Assembly (NCBI RefSeq): GCF_001540865.1
Contig: NC_033622.1
Span: forward strand, 14,390,797 to 14,454,796
Source of the DNA: Ananas comosus
Taxonomy: Eukaryota; Streptophyta; Magnoliopsida; Poales; Bromeliaceae
DNA length: 64,000 nucleotides
Reading direction: 5' to 3'
Part shown: piece by piece, positions 46,501 to 56,363 of the stretch
How the letters are laid out: each line of letters opens with the position of its first letter
Position numbering within the stretch: the first letter of the stretch is position 1
Translations under genes and position numbers: made by a program
Notes under the pieces: generated by a model
Told to the model about the DNA's origin: nothing
What the model saw: the letters and a program-made list of their open reading frames with translations, nothing else
The model's database searches: none

Positions 46501-48449
46501 GCACAACACTGAACGTGTATTCTTCATTATTTTGTATGAAGGACATTATAATAATAGCTGCAAATAGAATGGCCTTATGCAGCAGGCATCAAAGTTTAGT
46601 TTTGGTTGTTAGATTCTTAAGTTGACCACATCATAAACTTCGACTAGTTTAGGTATCTAGTAAATTATCTAGTGAATAAATCACTTTCCATATCCCAACT
46701 ATGCATATTAGTTTAAAACATTAAAGATCTCATGCCCTCTTACAAACAATATAAAAGATCAAGGCAAATATCAAATTGGCAAAATAAAAACAATTAGAAC
46801 TCAATAGCTTCTTGTAGGAACAAGTCTAAAATTCTCAGTTTGCACAATTGCCTCAGCTTCAGCTTAAATCACCAAACTGGACAAAAGAAAAAGGTAAAAA
46901 GTGTCTGTATATAAAAAATTTCTCAAGGTCTACCAAGAAATTCACCTACAAGACATATCCTAGCCGAGTGTATTTTACCATTACCTAATTCTATTCTAAG
47001 CTTCCTCATAACTCACTCTGCATAATCTTTAACTTCTAACAAAGTTTCCGATCACCTACTTCTATTTACATCTTCTTCAGAATTCACTCTGCAAAACTTT
47101 TCACAATCTCACTAACTTGAACGCTCTGCATAGCTTTTGACAATCTAACTAAATTGATGACGAAGACCAACCTAACCCCCACCCCGACACCCCCGCACTC
47201 CCCCCCATCTCCCTGCCCCCAAAAATATCAATTCAATTTGCTTGGGAGCAAACACATGGCTCTAATAAACATAACACCAAGAACTCAATCCTATGTAATG
47301 AAAACAGCATTGGCCAGATTGCAAAGTAAAATACCCTTAAGTCTCTTCTCAATCATCCCCAAGGGAACAAAGATATCAAGAAGCAGGAGAACGGAAAAAA
47401 AGAAGTTGGAGATTTCTAGTTAGAAGGACAGTTTTAGACTAGCTATCACCCCCTAAGGAAAGATAGATTAGAAGAGATCAAGAGTTCATTCACCAAAGCA
47501 AGAACCAGAAACTCCTCACCAACATTCCCTCCTATTATCCTTATCAATTAAATGAAGGAATATGCACAGTTAGGTTGTCGTTAATTTGATCAAGAACAAT
47601 GGGCATTAACATCAAATAATTATCAGGGACCAATTGAACTGCTCAACTAAATGTAAGATCAGAATACCTAATCCTTTCAGATGACAACGGCACTGAAGAT
47701 AGTCCCAAAGTAAAGGCACCTTAAGATTCTTCCCAGACATTCCCAAAAGGAACAGAGATATCAAGAAGCAGGAAAATGGCGCAAAATTCAAATAGTTTTG
47801 CCACTGAGAACACCAGCTCAAGCTACGCTTCTATTCAAAACAACTCAGCAACCCTAACCATAGACATATCAGGAAGATCAAGAGCTCATTAACCAAAGCA
47901 AGATGGAGGAACTTGCACCCTTGCTCACTTATATCCTCGTGTTCTCCATACCGATCAAATGGAAGATAATTAGGCTATGGGAAAATCTCAAGAAAATAAT
48001 CAGGAACTCCCCAAGACGATCAATCAAAGTGCATTGACGAGAAAACATTGACACGACAAAAAAGCGAACACAATACTCCAAAGCACAGTATCAAGAACTC
48101 AACCCTATCGTGTCCGATCCCCAAAACAGACGCCCATTAGGTTCATTCTCAATCACCCAAAATGAACAAAGAGATCAACAAGCAAAAAATCGGCACAAAG
48201 ATTCCATGATTTGCAACTGACAAAGAAAGCTCAACTCGTGTTTATACTAAAAGGAACACGAGAAACCCTAGCAAGAAAGGTTAGAAGAGATCAAAGAGCT
48301 AATTCAAAGGATCAAGAACGAGGAATCGCTCACCCGTATACTCTCCGATTCTCCATATCGATCGAGAGGCATAGCTTCTGGTGGAGGACGACCGCTCCTG
48401 AGATCTCGGGCTTCTGCTCCTCGTTCTTCTGCCTCCGAGCCTTCGCCAT
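31597..48449 (-). CDS. TAF2: TAF2, transcription initiation factor TFIID subunit 2
   Basis: 25 coding exons join in one frame (1385 residues; TGA/TAA-bounded end at 31597): 48449-48334, 45751-45388, 45273-45128, 45010-44944, 44046-43847, 43730-43577, 41740-41656, 41562-41471, 40903-40778, 40698-40645, 39289-39221, 38202-38105, 37995-37657, 37570-37483, 37346-37221, 37144-37088, 36895-36816, 36696-36654, 36373-36287, 34770-34681, 34486-34428, 34329-34239, 34160-33995, 33920-33737, 32773-31597. It starts [20 protein letters not shown]. The N-terminal 500 residues follow the M1 aminopeptidase fold, but catalytic motifs are lost: GASMC replaces GAMEN, and residues 357-367 read [11 protein letters not shown] where HExxHxW is expected. 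HEAT-like helices follow, then a Lys/Glu-rich tail (about 1245-1300). TAF2 helps TFIID bind the Initiator element. Intron 1 is 2.6 kb; other introns hold a TRIM, a SINE and a MITE. Confidence 0.95.
35163..35836. mobile_element. PIF/Harbinger-like MITE in TAF2 intron 19
   Basis: Both ends begin GGGTGCGTTTGGTTC (perfect for 15 bp, inverted) and are flanked by TAG on each side (35160-35162, 35837-35839), a 3-bp duplication. The interior is purine-rich with GAGAGAAAAAGA motifs. It is 674 bp with no transposase. Confidence 0.78.
36916..36995. repeat. Imperfect tandem duplication of about 40 bp in TAF2 intron 16
   Basis: AATGCACCTTCACATAAAAT and AATGCACCGTCACATAAAAC, each followed by ATTCTTAGTTCCAG, are neighbouring copies. 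Confidence 0.75.
39752..40323 (+). mobile_element. Cassandra-type TRIM retrotransposon with 5S-derived LTRs, in TAF2 intron 10
   Basis: Two direct repeats, 39752-39926 and 40152-40323, begin TGTGACACCCCTAG or TATGACATCCCTAG and end GTCACA. CAACT flanks both sides (39747-39751 and 40324-40328), the expected 5-bp duplication. Each LTR holds a 5S rRNA-like 3' half (39853-39914; 40252-40313): GTTAAGCGTGCTAGA on the left and CCTAGGATGGGTGACC then CCTGGGAAGT on the right, the 5S pol III internal control region. Just inside the left LTR, TTGATATCAAAAGCC resembles a Met-tRNA primer site (TGGTATCAGAGCC). A purine tract AAGAGTGGAGGA precedes the right LTR. It encodes no protein. The left 5S copy has a short loss in the GGATGGGTGACC box, so only the right LTR keeps it. 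Confidence 0.9.
44121..44272 (+). mobile_element. tRNA-derived SINE in TAF2 intron 4
   Basis: A-box-like CCCTAGCGCAAGTGGCAAAG and B-box AAGTTCGAACCC, then TTGATTCACATTTACAGC, ATAAACAAAGTGGGTAGC and a tail TCTCTCAAAAAAA. A 15-bp duplication, ACTTTACAAGCTTCG, occurs at 44106-44120 and 44273-44287 exactly. Antisense to TAF2. This is the best-preserved copy of the family in the window. Confidence 0.93.
47240..48400. repeat. Degenerate threefold repeat (about 400 bp) that reaches into TAF2 exon 1
   Basis: Three segments in the same order recur at about 47260-47570, 47590-47960 and 48000-48400. Shared words: GATATCAAGAAGCAGGAGAA (47370), GATATCAAGAAGCAGGAAAA (47757), GAGATCAACAAGCAAAAAAT (48170); GATCAAGAGTTCATTCACCA (47478), GATCAAGAGCTCATTAACCA (47877), GATCAAAGAGCTAATTCAAA (48290). 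The third copy ends in TAF2 exon 1, where CCATATCGATCGAGAGG matches CCATACCGATCAAATGG in copy 2. Confidence 0.65.
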
Positions 48450-49384
48450 TCTTGGTCCTTGGATCGAAGGAGGGAGAGGACGAAGCGAAGCGAGCGAGAG
48501 AGCGAGCTTGCTCCCACGCGCGGAGCACCCTCGATATCTTTTTGCGAGCTACGAGAGGGGCTCTGGGGTCTATTTATAGACGCTCTCCGAGCCTTCCACG
48601 GGGAGATCGAGCGGCCGCACGCTCTGAGCCTGTCTCCGGTCGCAGACGGCGTTGCGTTGTGTCGGTTGGACCTAGAGAGCGAACGCTATGGTGACTGAAG
48701 CCCACTTACGGCCCGTAATTTATGAGCAGGTCCTGTTGAATACCAGCCTAGGTTATTTAAAGCTGAACAAACTAGGCCACAACCCAATATAATACATGTT
48801 GGGCCAAGTTTGATTTGAATTTGGAACGGAACACCAATGTGTACTTTATATGCCTTTATTAATTGCCACGTGATGGTGGTCAAGAAGGTGACAAATTTAT
48901 AAACTTTGGATAATTTATATTTTTGGTAATTAAAAGGTGCATGGCATTTTGTGTGGATCCAAAATATTAACCAACAATTTCAAAAGTTCTATTTAAAGAA
49001 AATAGCACATTGATCGCACTTAAAGTGTATAAACGCACAGCACTCACGTGCCTCACGGTGACTCAAATCAATCTGGCCTCCGCAATGGGGCTGGACTTGA
49101 ACCTATTTCAGCTAACAATCCTACCTCCCAACACATGTCCTTGTGTGGGAATCGATGCATATTGCTTATGAGCCTAACTGCGACGCGGCCCAACCAAGCC
49201 TCCGCCATTGTTGGACCTATTTCAACCAACACTTTGGTTCTCAAATTTTAATTTATTGTATTTCATGTCTCAAACTTTTTGAATCGTTGCAATTATATCT
49301 TACAATCTAATTTATTTGGCTAAATTTTGACAAATTATTAATATAGAAATAATATAACATATTAATTATGGCTAGGATTATTAT
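48450..49384. promoter_or_regulatory. TAF2 upstream region
   Basis: Positions 48450-48680 are GC-rich and probably include the TAF2 leader and core promoter (minus strand). TTGGGCC at 48800-48806 is a single site II-like word. Beyond about 48700 composition returns to AT-rich. No TATA box is obvious, which is usual for a housekeeping gene. Confidence 0.4.
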
Positions 49385-49620
49385 ACCCTTATGAGTATTG
49401 ACCCTTTTGTGTTCATAAATTTTCGATTATTGGATGAAGGGATGTGTAGTTAGGATGATAATGATCCCCGGTTAAATGATAGTGGTCCATTAGGATTGAG
49501 TGAGTAGTTGGTTGAATAATATGATCTAACATGTGGAAATGATCAAAGGGTAGATCTAACCGTCGAAAATTTATGAGTATAAAAGAGTGTATATTCATTA
49601 GAGTATAGTAACTAGACTCA
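49385..49620. mobile_element. MITE of the TCAACCCTAGGG family
   Basis: Inverted ends of about 50 bp: TTATACCCTTATGAGTATTG on the left and, inward from the right, TACTATACTCTAATGAATAT; both arms go on to a shared TCATAAATTTTCGA. The core TAGGATGATAATGATCCCC is the complement of the core in sister copies. Confidence 0.7.
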
Positions 49621-50593
49621 TTTATTATTATTGCATCATCAATCACAATACTTCCACATTATTTAAACATCAATAATTTGTTAACATTTAGCCAACTAAA
49701 TTGGATTGTAAAATTTGATTGCAATAATTCAGAAAGCCCGAGTCAGAAATTGCAATAATTAAAATTTAATGACCAAAGTATCAAACATCTCATAGTTTGA
49801 GGACCAAAAGTGTAAATTGCTCTATGATTTTTGAGTGATGTTAGGTCTACAATCATACTTAGATTGTAATCTTGCAGCACAGCCATTTAAAGTCTATGAT
49901 TAATACGCTAGTCTTATCATTTTTTTATTAAAAAAAAAGAAAAGTCAAAAAGGGCTACTTAATTTTTAAACCATTAAATTAGGGTTGTAAAGATCACAAT
50001 AACTTCGGATTGTAAATTTAGTATTTCTCATAATTTTTTTATTAAATTTCTACATGAATCTTAGGACTTAGAATGCTAAAGAACACGTTGGCCCTCAAAC
50101 TTTAAGAATTGTGTCACTTTTATTCTCAAATATTAATTTATTATAATTTTCGGCTTATACTTTTTAAATTATTGCAATAAAGTCTCACAGCTAAATTTAA
50201 TTTATTGAATAGTGAGGCATCACTAATGTAGTACTTATGTATCAGTACTACAACTATAACGTGGTAATTAATTTTTAAGATATTATATCACTACCATATA
50301 AGTGAAATATTAATATTTAGTCAACTAAAATTTAATTATAATAATTTAAAACTTTATGTTAAAAATTATAATATATTAAAATTTAAAAATAAAAGAATCA
50401 CCAATTTTAAAGTTTGATTACCAAAAGTGCAATTTAGCTATCTTAGAAAGTAGATAAAGCCATGAGTGGCGGTGATGATAAAATATTGATTTGAAAAGCT
50501 AAAATACTTGTCACGTCCCCGGCGGTCATCCATTGCTGGCCCCATAAAAAATATTTAACTGTGGAATCTAAAACTAATAATTGGCTGGGCTAA

Positions 50594-50748
50594 CCAACTG
50601 TCCCTAGAGCAAGTGGCAACGAACTTGATGTTTGGTATCCGAGACCCAAATTCGAATCCTAATTGATTTACATTTTCAGCGAAGTTTATTACTAAATAAC
50701 ATAAACGAAACGAGTAGCGTGCTATCTATCTCTCAAAAAAAAAAAAAA
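50594..50748 (+). mobile_element. tRNA-derived SINE, full-length copy
   Basis: Opens CCAACTGTCCCTAGAGCAAG, B-box AAATTCGAATCC, ends AGCGTGCTATCTATCTCTC then A14. Flanks TGGCTGGGCTAA (50582-50593) and TGGTTGGGCTAA (50749-50760) differ at one base. Confidence 0.9.
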
Positions 50749-50923
50749 TGGTTGGGCTAAATTTATCAGCCCAAAATATTTAAGTCTCATTATTAGGTTT
50801 AAATTATGCAGCCTTGTGTATTCCATACTATATTTTTGACTATCTGATATGAAACTATTTTTTATCCTGCCACAATACTTATTTTACAGTACAAAAAAAA
50901 AAATAGTAATAATATTTTGAGGT

Positions 50924-51008
50924 TGATTCACATTTTCAGCTAAGTTTATTTTTAAATAAAATAAACGAAGTGGATAGCGTGCTATCTATCTCTCAAAAAA
51001 AAAAAAAA
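50924..51008 (+). mobile_element. 5'-truncated SINE with its own target duplication
   Basis: Only the 3' half is present, from TGATTCACATTTTCAGC to CTATCTATCTCTC plus an A tail. AATATTTTGAGGT occurs at 50911-50923 and 51009-51021, so the shortened copy inserted as such rather than decaying later. Confidence 0.88.
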
Positions 51009-51970
51009 AATATTTTGAGGTACGTCCTACGGTACATGAATCTTTACTCTTGAGTACATGTTAGTTAGATGATAAGGCTAGCGATTCGTTCAACCAAGGA
51101 GGTTTGTAGTCCAGAGTGGTGTTGATGAATTTGCATTGTATCTGCAAATACTAGTAAGCAGTCTAGCCTTTTGGAATTGACACCATCTTAGGTGTCATGT
51201 GATATATATATATATATATATGTGCACTTCTTAAATTGAAAAACAACATTTTGGCACTCGTTTTGAAGCGCATCTAGGAAAACCTGGATGAGAAATTACC
51301 CTTTTTGGCCTTCTTGTATAATTCATTACAATTTTGATGATGTATCGCTCGAGTAATACTATTGAGAAAAAGCATTATCTTGAAATTTCCCTCATAATTT
51401 TTCACACTATTGGTCAAAAATTATAAATTAGTTAGAAGTTACAAATTGATGCTTTTACTTTACACCTTTAACACATTTCTACTTTGCCTCGTAGTGAAAT
51501 ATCCAAAGTTTTTTTTTTTTGTTTGACAAACAATTTACAGAGAGATGAGTAACGTAACGAAAAACAAAAATTTAGACTGAGCCAAACAATAACAGAACTT
51601 TTTTTGACTCTGCTATAGCCTATAGACTATCATGTACTATACAAGGGAAGCGTTACCAAAGGGCCATTTTGGCACTACTTTTCCTATTATACCCAAGAAC
51701 AATAATCCTCAATATATATAGTATTTGGCAAAAAAAAAGAAGAAAGAAAAAGAGCTTCTGCTATAGGAAGCAGAAATGAAAATCTTGGTCTGAATATAGA
51801 AACTCTAATTTGGTACTTATAATTCTATTATATAAAGAAGCTATTGAGGATAATTTATTGTAGTACTTTTCTAATAGCACCATTTAAACAAAACTTTATC
51901 AAATAACTTGAAGCCAAGCGGGTTCAAAATTCTCCGCACAACTCTTTATAGCAAAACGTAAAGCTGCAGA

Positions 51971-52010
51971 TAAACCCTAAACCCTAAACCCTAAATCCTA
52001 AACCCTAAAC
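51971..52010 (+). repeat. Interstitial telomere-like repeat
   Basis: TAAACCCTAAACCCTAAACC with one variant unit (TAAATCC) makes about five and a half copies of the plant telomere heptamer, far from any gene. Confidence 0.9.
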
Positions 52011-52271
52011 TTTTAGGTCTCAAAGCACGATTCCTGCTTCCGGTCGTGATAAAGGTATCGAATTTTTTTATTTGTCTAACGCTCTATCAGAGTTTGCTAG
52101 AAGCATCCATGTCTGATTTTTATTTTTCGAACACTCTATCAGAGTTTGCTAGAAGCATCCCAACTGGCTCGGTTTTATCAGAGTGATCTTTCAGCTACAT
52201 AATATCAAAGTTAGTCCTAAGCCTTCTAAAAGTCCAAGAAGTTATGGGATCAATACTTCCACTATTTAATA

Positions 52272-52301
<30 letters not shown>

Positions 52302-52307
<6 letters not shown>

Positions 52308-52448
52308 AGAGATAGGTAGCACGCTACCCGCTTCATTTATTTCATTTAGAAATAAACTTAGCTAGAAACGTAAATCAACTAGGATTCGAACTTGGGTCTC
52401 GAGTACCAACCACCAAATCCTTTGCCACTTGCTCTAGGGATGGTCGGT
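52302..52448 (-). mobile_element. tRNA-derived SINE, full-length copy
   Basis: Minus-strand copy with B-box GTTCGAATCCTAG and A-box-like CCCTAGAGCAAGTGGCAAAG. Target duplication ATAGCATATAT at 52269-52279 and 52449-52459. Where the tail should be (52280-52301) there is (TA)n instead of a homopolymer, which suggests repeat expansion at the tail. Confidence 0.85.
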
Positions 52449-52459
52449 ATAGCATATAT

Positions 52460-53802
52460 TTTTTACCGTTATTTATTTGTTATTTCTCCGGTTAGTGTCT
52501 ATGATATGATTTATCTTATCTATACCATAATGCTTTTTATAATTGATTAGCACTATACCAAATTTATTCAAGCTAGTTTCCTGCACAATAAAAAGCAAAA
52601 ATTTTATATTGGAGTTTTTTTACTTTCAGGCTTTACGATCCTACTTTCGCTCCCAACGCATGTTAAAAATTTTAATTTTTTTTTTATTATTAGTCAAACA
52701 TTTTGCCAGCATGATTGCCTAAAATCAAAATAAAAATCAAGATAGACAGGCTTTAAGACTCTATTTGAAAGCAGCTCTATCATGCGGCACAACACGTTAG
52801 TTACTTCGTGTCATGACTTTGTTTGGCGCACAACTTAACTATTGAGCGGTTCAATAAATAAAAACAAACTGTCATAGTCTTCCTCGTCCATTTGTCCCTG
52901 CAATGCGAAAGCATATAATGTGAGCCTTTTTGATAAGTTTATGTTTTCGTAAAATTTTCATCGGTCATTTTATTACCAAATTAGTCCTGAGTTACAGTAA
53001 TTTGTTTTTCCGTCCATCGTTTGCCCCACCCATGGACACGTGAGTGAGGCGCCAACCGAGACAACTCCCCTATCTCCAAAGCAGTTTCTTCTCTGAACAC
53101 ACAACTATTAAATTTAAGCAACTAGAAAACGCTAATCCCCAGATCATTGGCTCTCCACGACTCACTTCTATAACATAAACTAACTAAATCAAGGGACCCT
53201 TCAAAACCATATAATATTTAACTTTTTACTCCTTAATAATCGTGTCTCGCTTGGACGCTGATGATGGAACGATCATTGACACATGGCTCGGCACTTCGTC
53301 GTCCCAAAAGCCATTCTCAATGCAGCTATTCGTTCAGAGATAGTCTTATAATCATATCATTTTCTGCTACATAATTTTTTGGAAAAAAAATTATAATATA
53401 ATATTTTTTAAAAAAAATTATAATAGAACGAAAGAATCTTGAATAAATAATTTAGTTGATTAAAGGTGAAGAAGATGTGGTGTAATCATCATATATTTTT
53501 ACTTTTTCAGTTGCTCGGCTAAACGGACTCGACGAGGGGACATCTCATTGGTCGAGGCTAATGCGTCCACGTGGGTTCTACCAATCACAACCATTCCATT
53601 TGTGTTTTTTAGTTTTTTTTATTTCCACATGTATGGTACAGGTCCAAAGCACTATAAGGTGAGGTACAGGAGTTTATTAGTTCGGTTCCATGTTTGCAAC
53701 CGAACTTTGATGCTGATGTTATTGAGAGATGTGGCCGGGATTCCAATGCCCACCTTTTTTTTTTCCATTTTTTTCTTTTTTTTTTTTCGAAGTTTGGAGC
53801 TC
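52460..53802. other. Intergenic, no gene seen
   Basis: AT-rich DNA with two isolated CACGTG words (about 53037 and 53569). No exon-like frame. Confidence 0.35.
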
Positions 53803-54003
53803 GATGCAAGTAGGGGTGGAAACGAGCCGAGCTCGAGCTCTAAACGTGCCGATTGAAATTCTCGACATTATATAATAAATAGTTTAATTTTTACATATCT
53901 TTACCTACAATTTGATGCAATATATCCAATAGTTCAAAATACAAAATAATTACAAGAAATGTGAGCGAGGGTGACTGCCTGACTGGGTGAGGGTCTGAGG
54001 GAG

Positions 54004-54042
<39 letters not shown>

Positions 54043-54272
54043 ATTAGGAATTTGAAAATTTGAATGTTATCATGTTTTAGGATTATGTGCAACAGTAAAA
54101 GTCTGAAAGAGAGAGTGTGTTATGTAAATTTAGAGTTGGGCTCAATTGCACGGTTGTACTTGTTGGGTTTATTTTATGGGCCAACAATAATGGCGCAAAA
54201 TAAATTAAAGCCTATATATAATTAAAATACATTATATTTATAAATATTATATATATATATATATATAGAATT

Positions 54273-54693
54273 AGGCTGGAATACTATTAATAGTAAAACG
54301 CTCTTTTTGCTATCAAGTTTTTAACCCTTAGATGAAATTGTAGGATCAGGATAATATTAGTCGGTTAGAGTTGAGTGGTCCCCCTAGGGTTGAGTGGTCC
54401 CCACTGGATTATAGTATTTAATCCAATGGTTAGAAATAATGAAAAGAGTTGATCCAAAGGCTAAAAAACTGGTAGCAACAATGNGCTATCAAGTTTTTAA
54501 CCCTTAGATGAAATTGTAGGATCAGGATAATATTAGTCGGTTAGAGTTGAGTGGTCCCCCTAGGGTTGAGTGGTCCCCACTGGATTATAGTATTTAATCC
54601 AATGGTTAGAAATAATGAAAAGAGTTGATCCAAAGGCTAAAAAACTGGTAGCAACAATGAAATTTTGCTACTAATAGTAGTCCAGTCCAACTC

Positions 54694-54695
<2 letters not shown>
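54273..54695. mobile_element. MITE nested in hAT copy 2, with an internal duplication
   Basis: Inverted ends GGCTGGAATACTATTAATAG and, inward, TGGACTGGACTACTATTAGT. The core has GGTCCCCCTAGGGTTGAGTG. Positions 54309-54483 are repeated exactly at 54485-54659 around the N at 54484, so the true element is probably about 245 bp. Confidence 0.7.
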
Positions 54696-54731
<36 letters not shown>

Positions 54732-54748
54732 CATATATATATAATTAT

Positions 54749-55277
54749 GCTACTATACTATCTATAGTATCGAGCTCCGGTACTATAGTATTTGTTTTTG
54801 ATCTTAGGGCATTCAAATCAACGATCCACACCATTAAATATGATCTAGGGTATATAAAGTTCTTAGAAATAAAATTTTAGTTTTTTTCGATATCGTTTAC
54901 TTAGTAAATAAATTATGTCAAAATGGACGGTGGAAATTGAATACTCTTTAAAATTTGAGCATAGGACTTTTAAATTCAAGATCAAGAATGTTTATTTTAA
55001 TATATACAGCTTAAAGTATTTTCTATCAAAATTTGAAGAAATTTAGATTCTTCTACACCGTTAAACTCCAAACTCGTCATAATAGCTATTGAAAATTGAC
55101 ACTTTTGAAATGGTTTGATCATAAAGTAAATTATGTCGAAAAAATATAAAATTTTATTTCTAAATATTTTAAATACTCTATATCAGTTTTAACGGCATGG
55201 ATCGTTGATTTGAACGCTCGAAAATCGAAAACAACACTATAGTACCGGAGCTCCGCTACTATAGATAGTATAGTAGC
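54749..55277. mobile_element. Palindromic MITE nested in hAT copy 2
   Basis: Left end GCTACTATACTATCTATAGT followed by ATCGAGCTCCGGTACTATAG. The right end is the inverted form with AGCGGAGCTCCGGTACTATAG. The arms stay complementary for well over 100 bp, for example around AATCAACGATCCACACCATT and its mirror near 55195. 529 bp, no coding. Confidence 0.8.
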
Positions 55278-55496
55278 CTAGCTCATATATATATACACAA
55301 ATATCCCAAATTTTGAACTGGGGTGCACTTCAAGGTACACTTGAGAAATCCCACGTACGCACCAAGAAGTTGCACTCCTGCAACGGATAACAAACATAGG
55401 AGTGTCTCTATCGATCCCTATATATGAATGCGATTCCACACCGATATAGTTTTTGCTTTTCTTTCTTTTCTTTTCCTTTTTATTCCTTTTNTATAT

Positions 55497-55550
<54 letters not shown>

Positions 55551-55964
55551 GAGCTTTTCGAGCCTAATTCGAACGAGCCGAGTAATACTCAAGCTCGGCT
55601 TGAAATGAATTTCGAGCCTTTAATTTTGTTCAAGCTCGGCTCATTTAATTTCGAGTCGAGCTCGAGCGAGCCGAATATCGAGCCGAATACGAGTCGAACG
55701 TGAGCCGGCTCGCTCGTTTGCCAGCCCTAGATGCAAGCGTGCGAAGAGTGCCCTCTATTGGTTGGACACTCATAAACTCTTCACGTGCTGTGTTCGGCCG
55801 TTTGGGTTTCGACACGTGCGTCTTTCTGTGAAATAATATTTACACAAGTGGCGAATTTCATATAGTTACTGTACACAAATTTAGCCGATTTTCATCAATC
55901 ATGGTAGCTAAATTTAGTAAGTATAATTTATCATTAGAAATATCAGAACTATACTGATCTTCTT

Positions 55965-56070
55965 TAGCACAAATGACAAAAGACTTGATAATTGATACCC
56001 AAAATTTTAATAAAAACTAAATAAAACGAATAGCATGCTACCTTTCTCCCTCTCACAAAAAAAAATGTAA
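55965..56070 (+). mobile_element. SINE copy with internal deletion
   Basis: TCTTTAGCACAAATGACAAA corresponds to the 5' A-box region, and AAAACGAATAGCATGCTACC to the 3' end before the A tail at 56060. The B-box region is missing. Confidence 0.6.
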
Positions 56071-56363
56071 TATACATACTACTATAATATGTTGACATGA
56101 TAAACACCAAGAATAATATTTTAGCTCATCTATATATAATTTTGATTTTCTATAGACTGTTAATATACTGACAATATTAATTATATGACGACTTTTTGAA
56201 CTACGCGTGTATTAAAATAATAAGAACTTGCAATATTTCCTGTATATTAATACATCAATAATAAAAACAACCTGGGTAATCCATAAAAGTACTGTATCAT
56301 CATTCTTTAACCCTAGGCATAGAAATTAGGATTGAAAACATGAATGCATATATATACTTTTTG

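Larger units (their letters stand above)
53811..55729 (-). mobile_element. Non-autonomous hAT-like element, copy 2 (opposite orientation, with nested MITEs)
   Basis: Starts TAGGGGTGGAAACGAGCC and ends GGCTCGCTCGTTTGCCAGCCCTA-type sequence. GATGCAAG flanks both sides exactly (53803-53810 and 55730-55737), the 8-bp hAT duplication. The interior 53870-54240 is the reverse complement of 6820-7180 in copy 1. It is 1919 bp because two MITEs (54273-54695; 54749-55277) and several (TA)n tracts have been added. No transposase. Two N positions (54484, 55491) fall in it. Confidence 0.9.

Noticed and set aside
47154..47423. Plus-strand frame of 89 codons in TAF2 intron 1
   Set aside because: Overlaps the degenerate repeat copies, has no domain and is absent from the other repeat copies.
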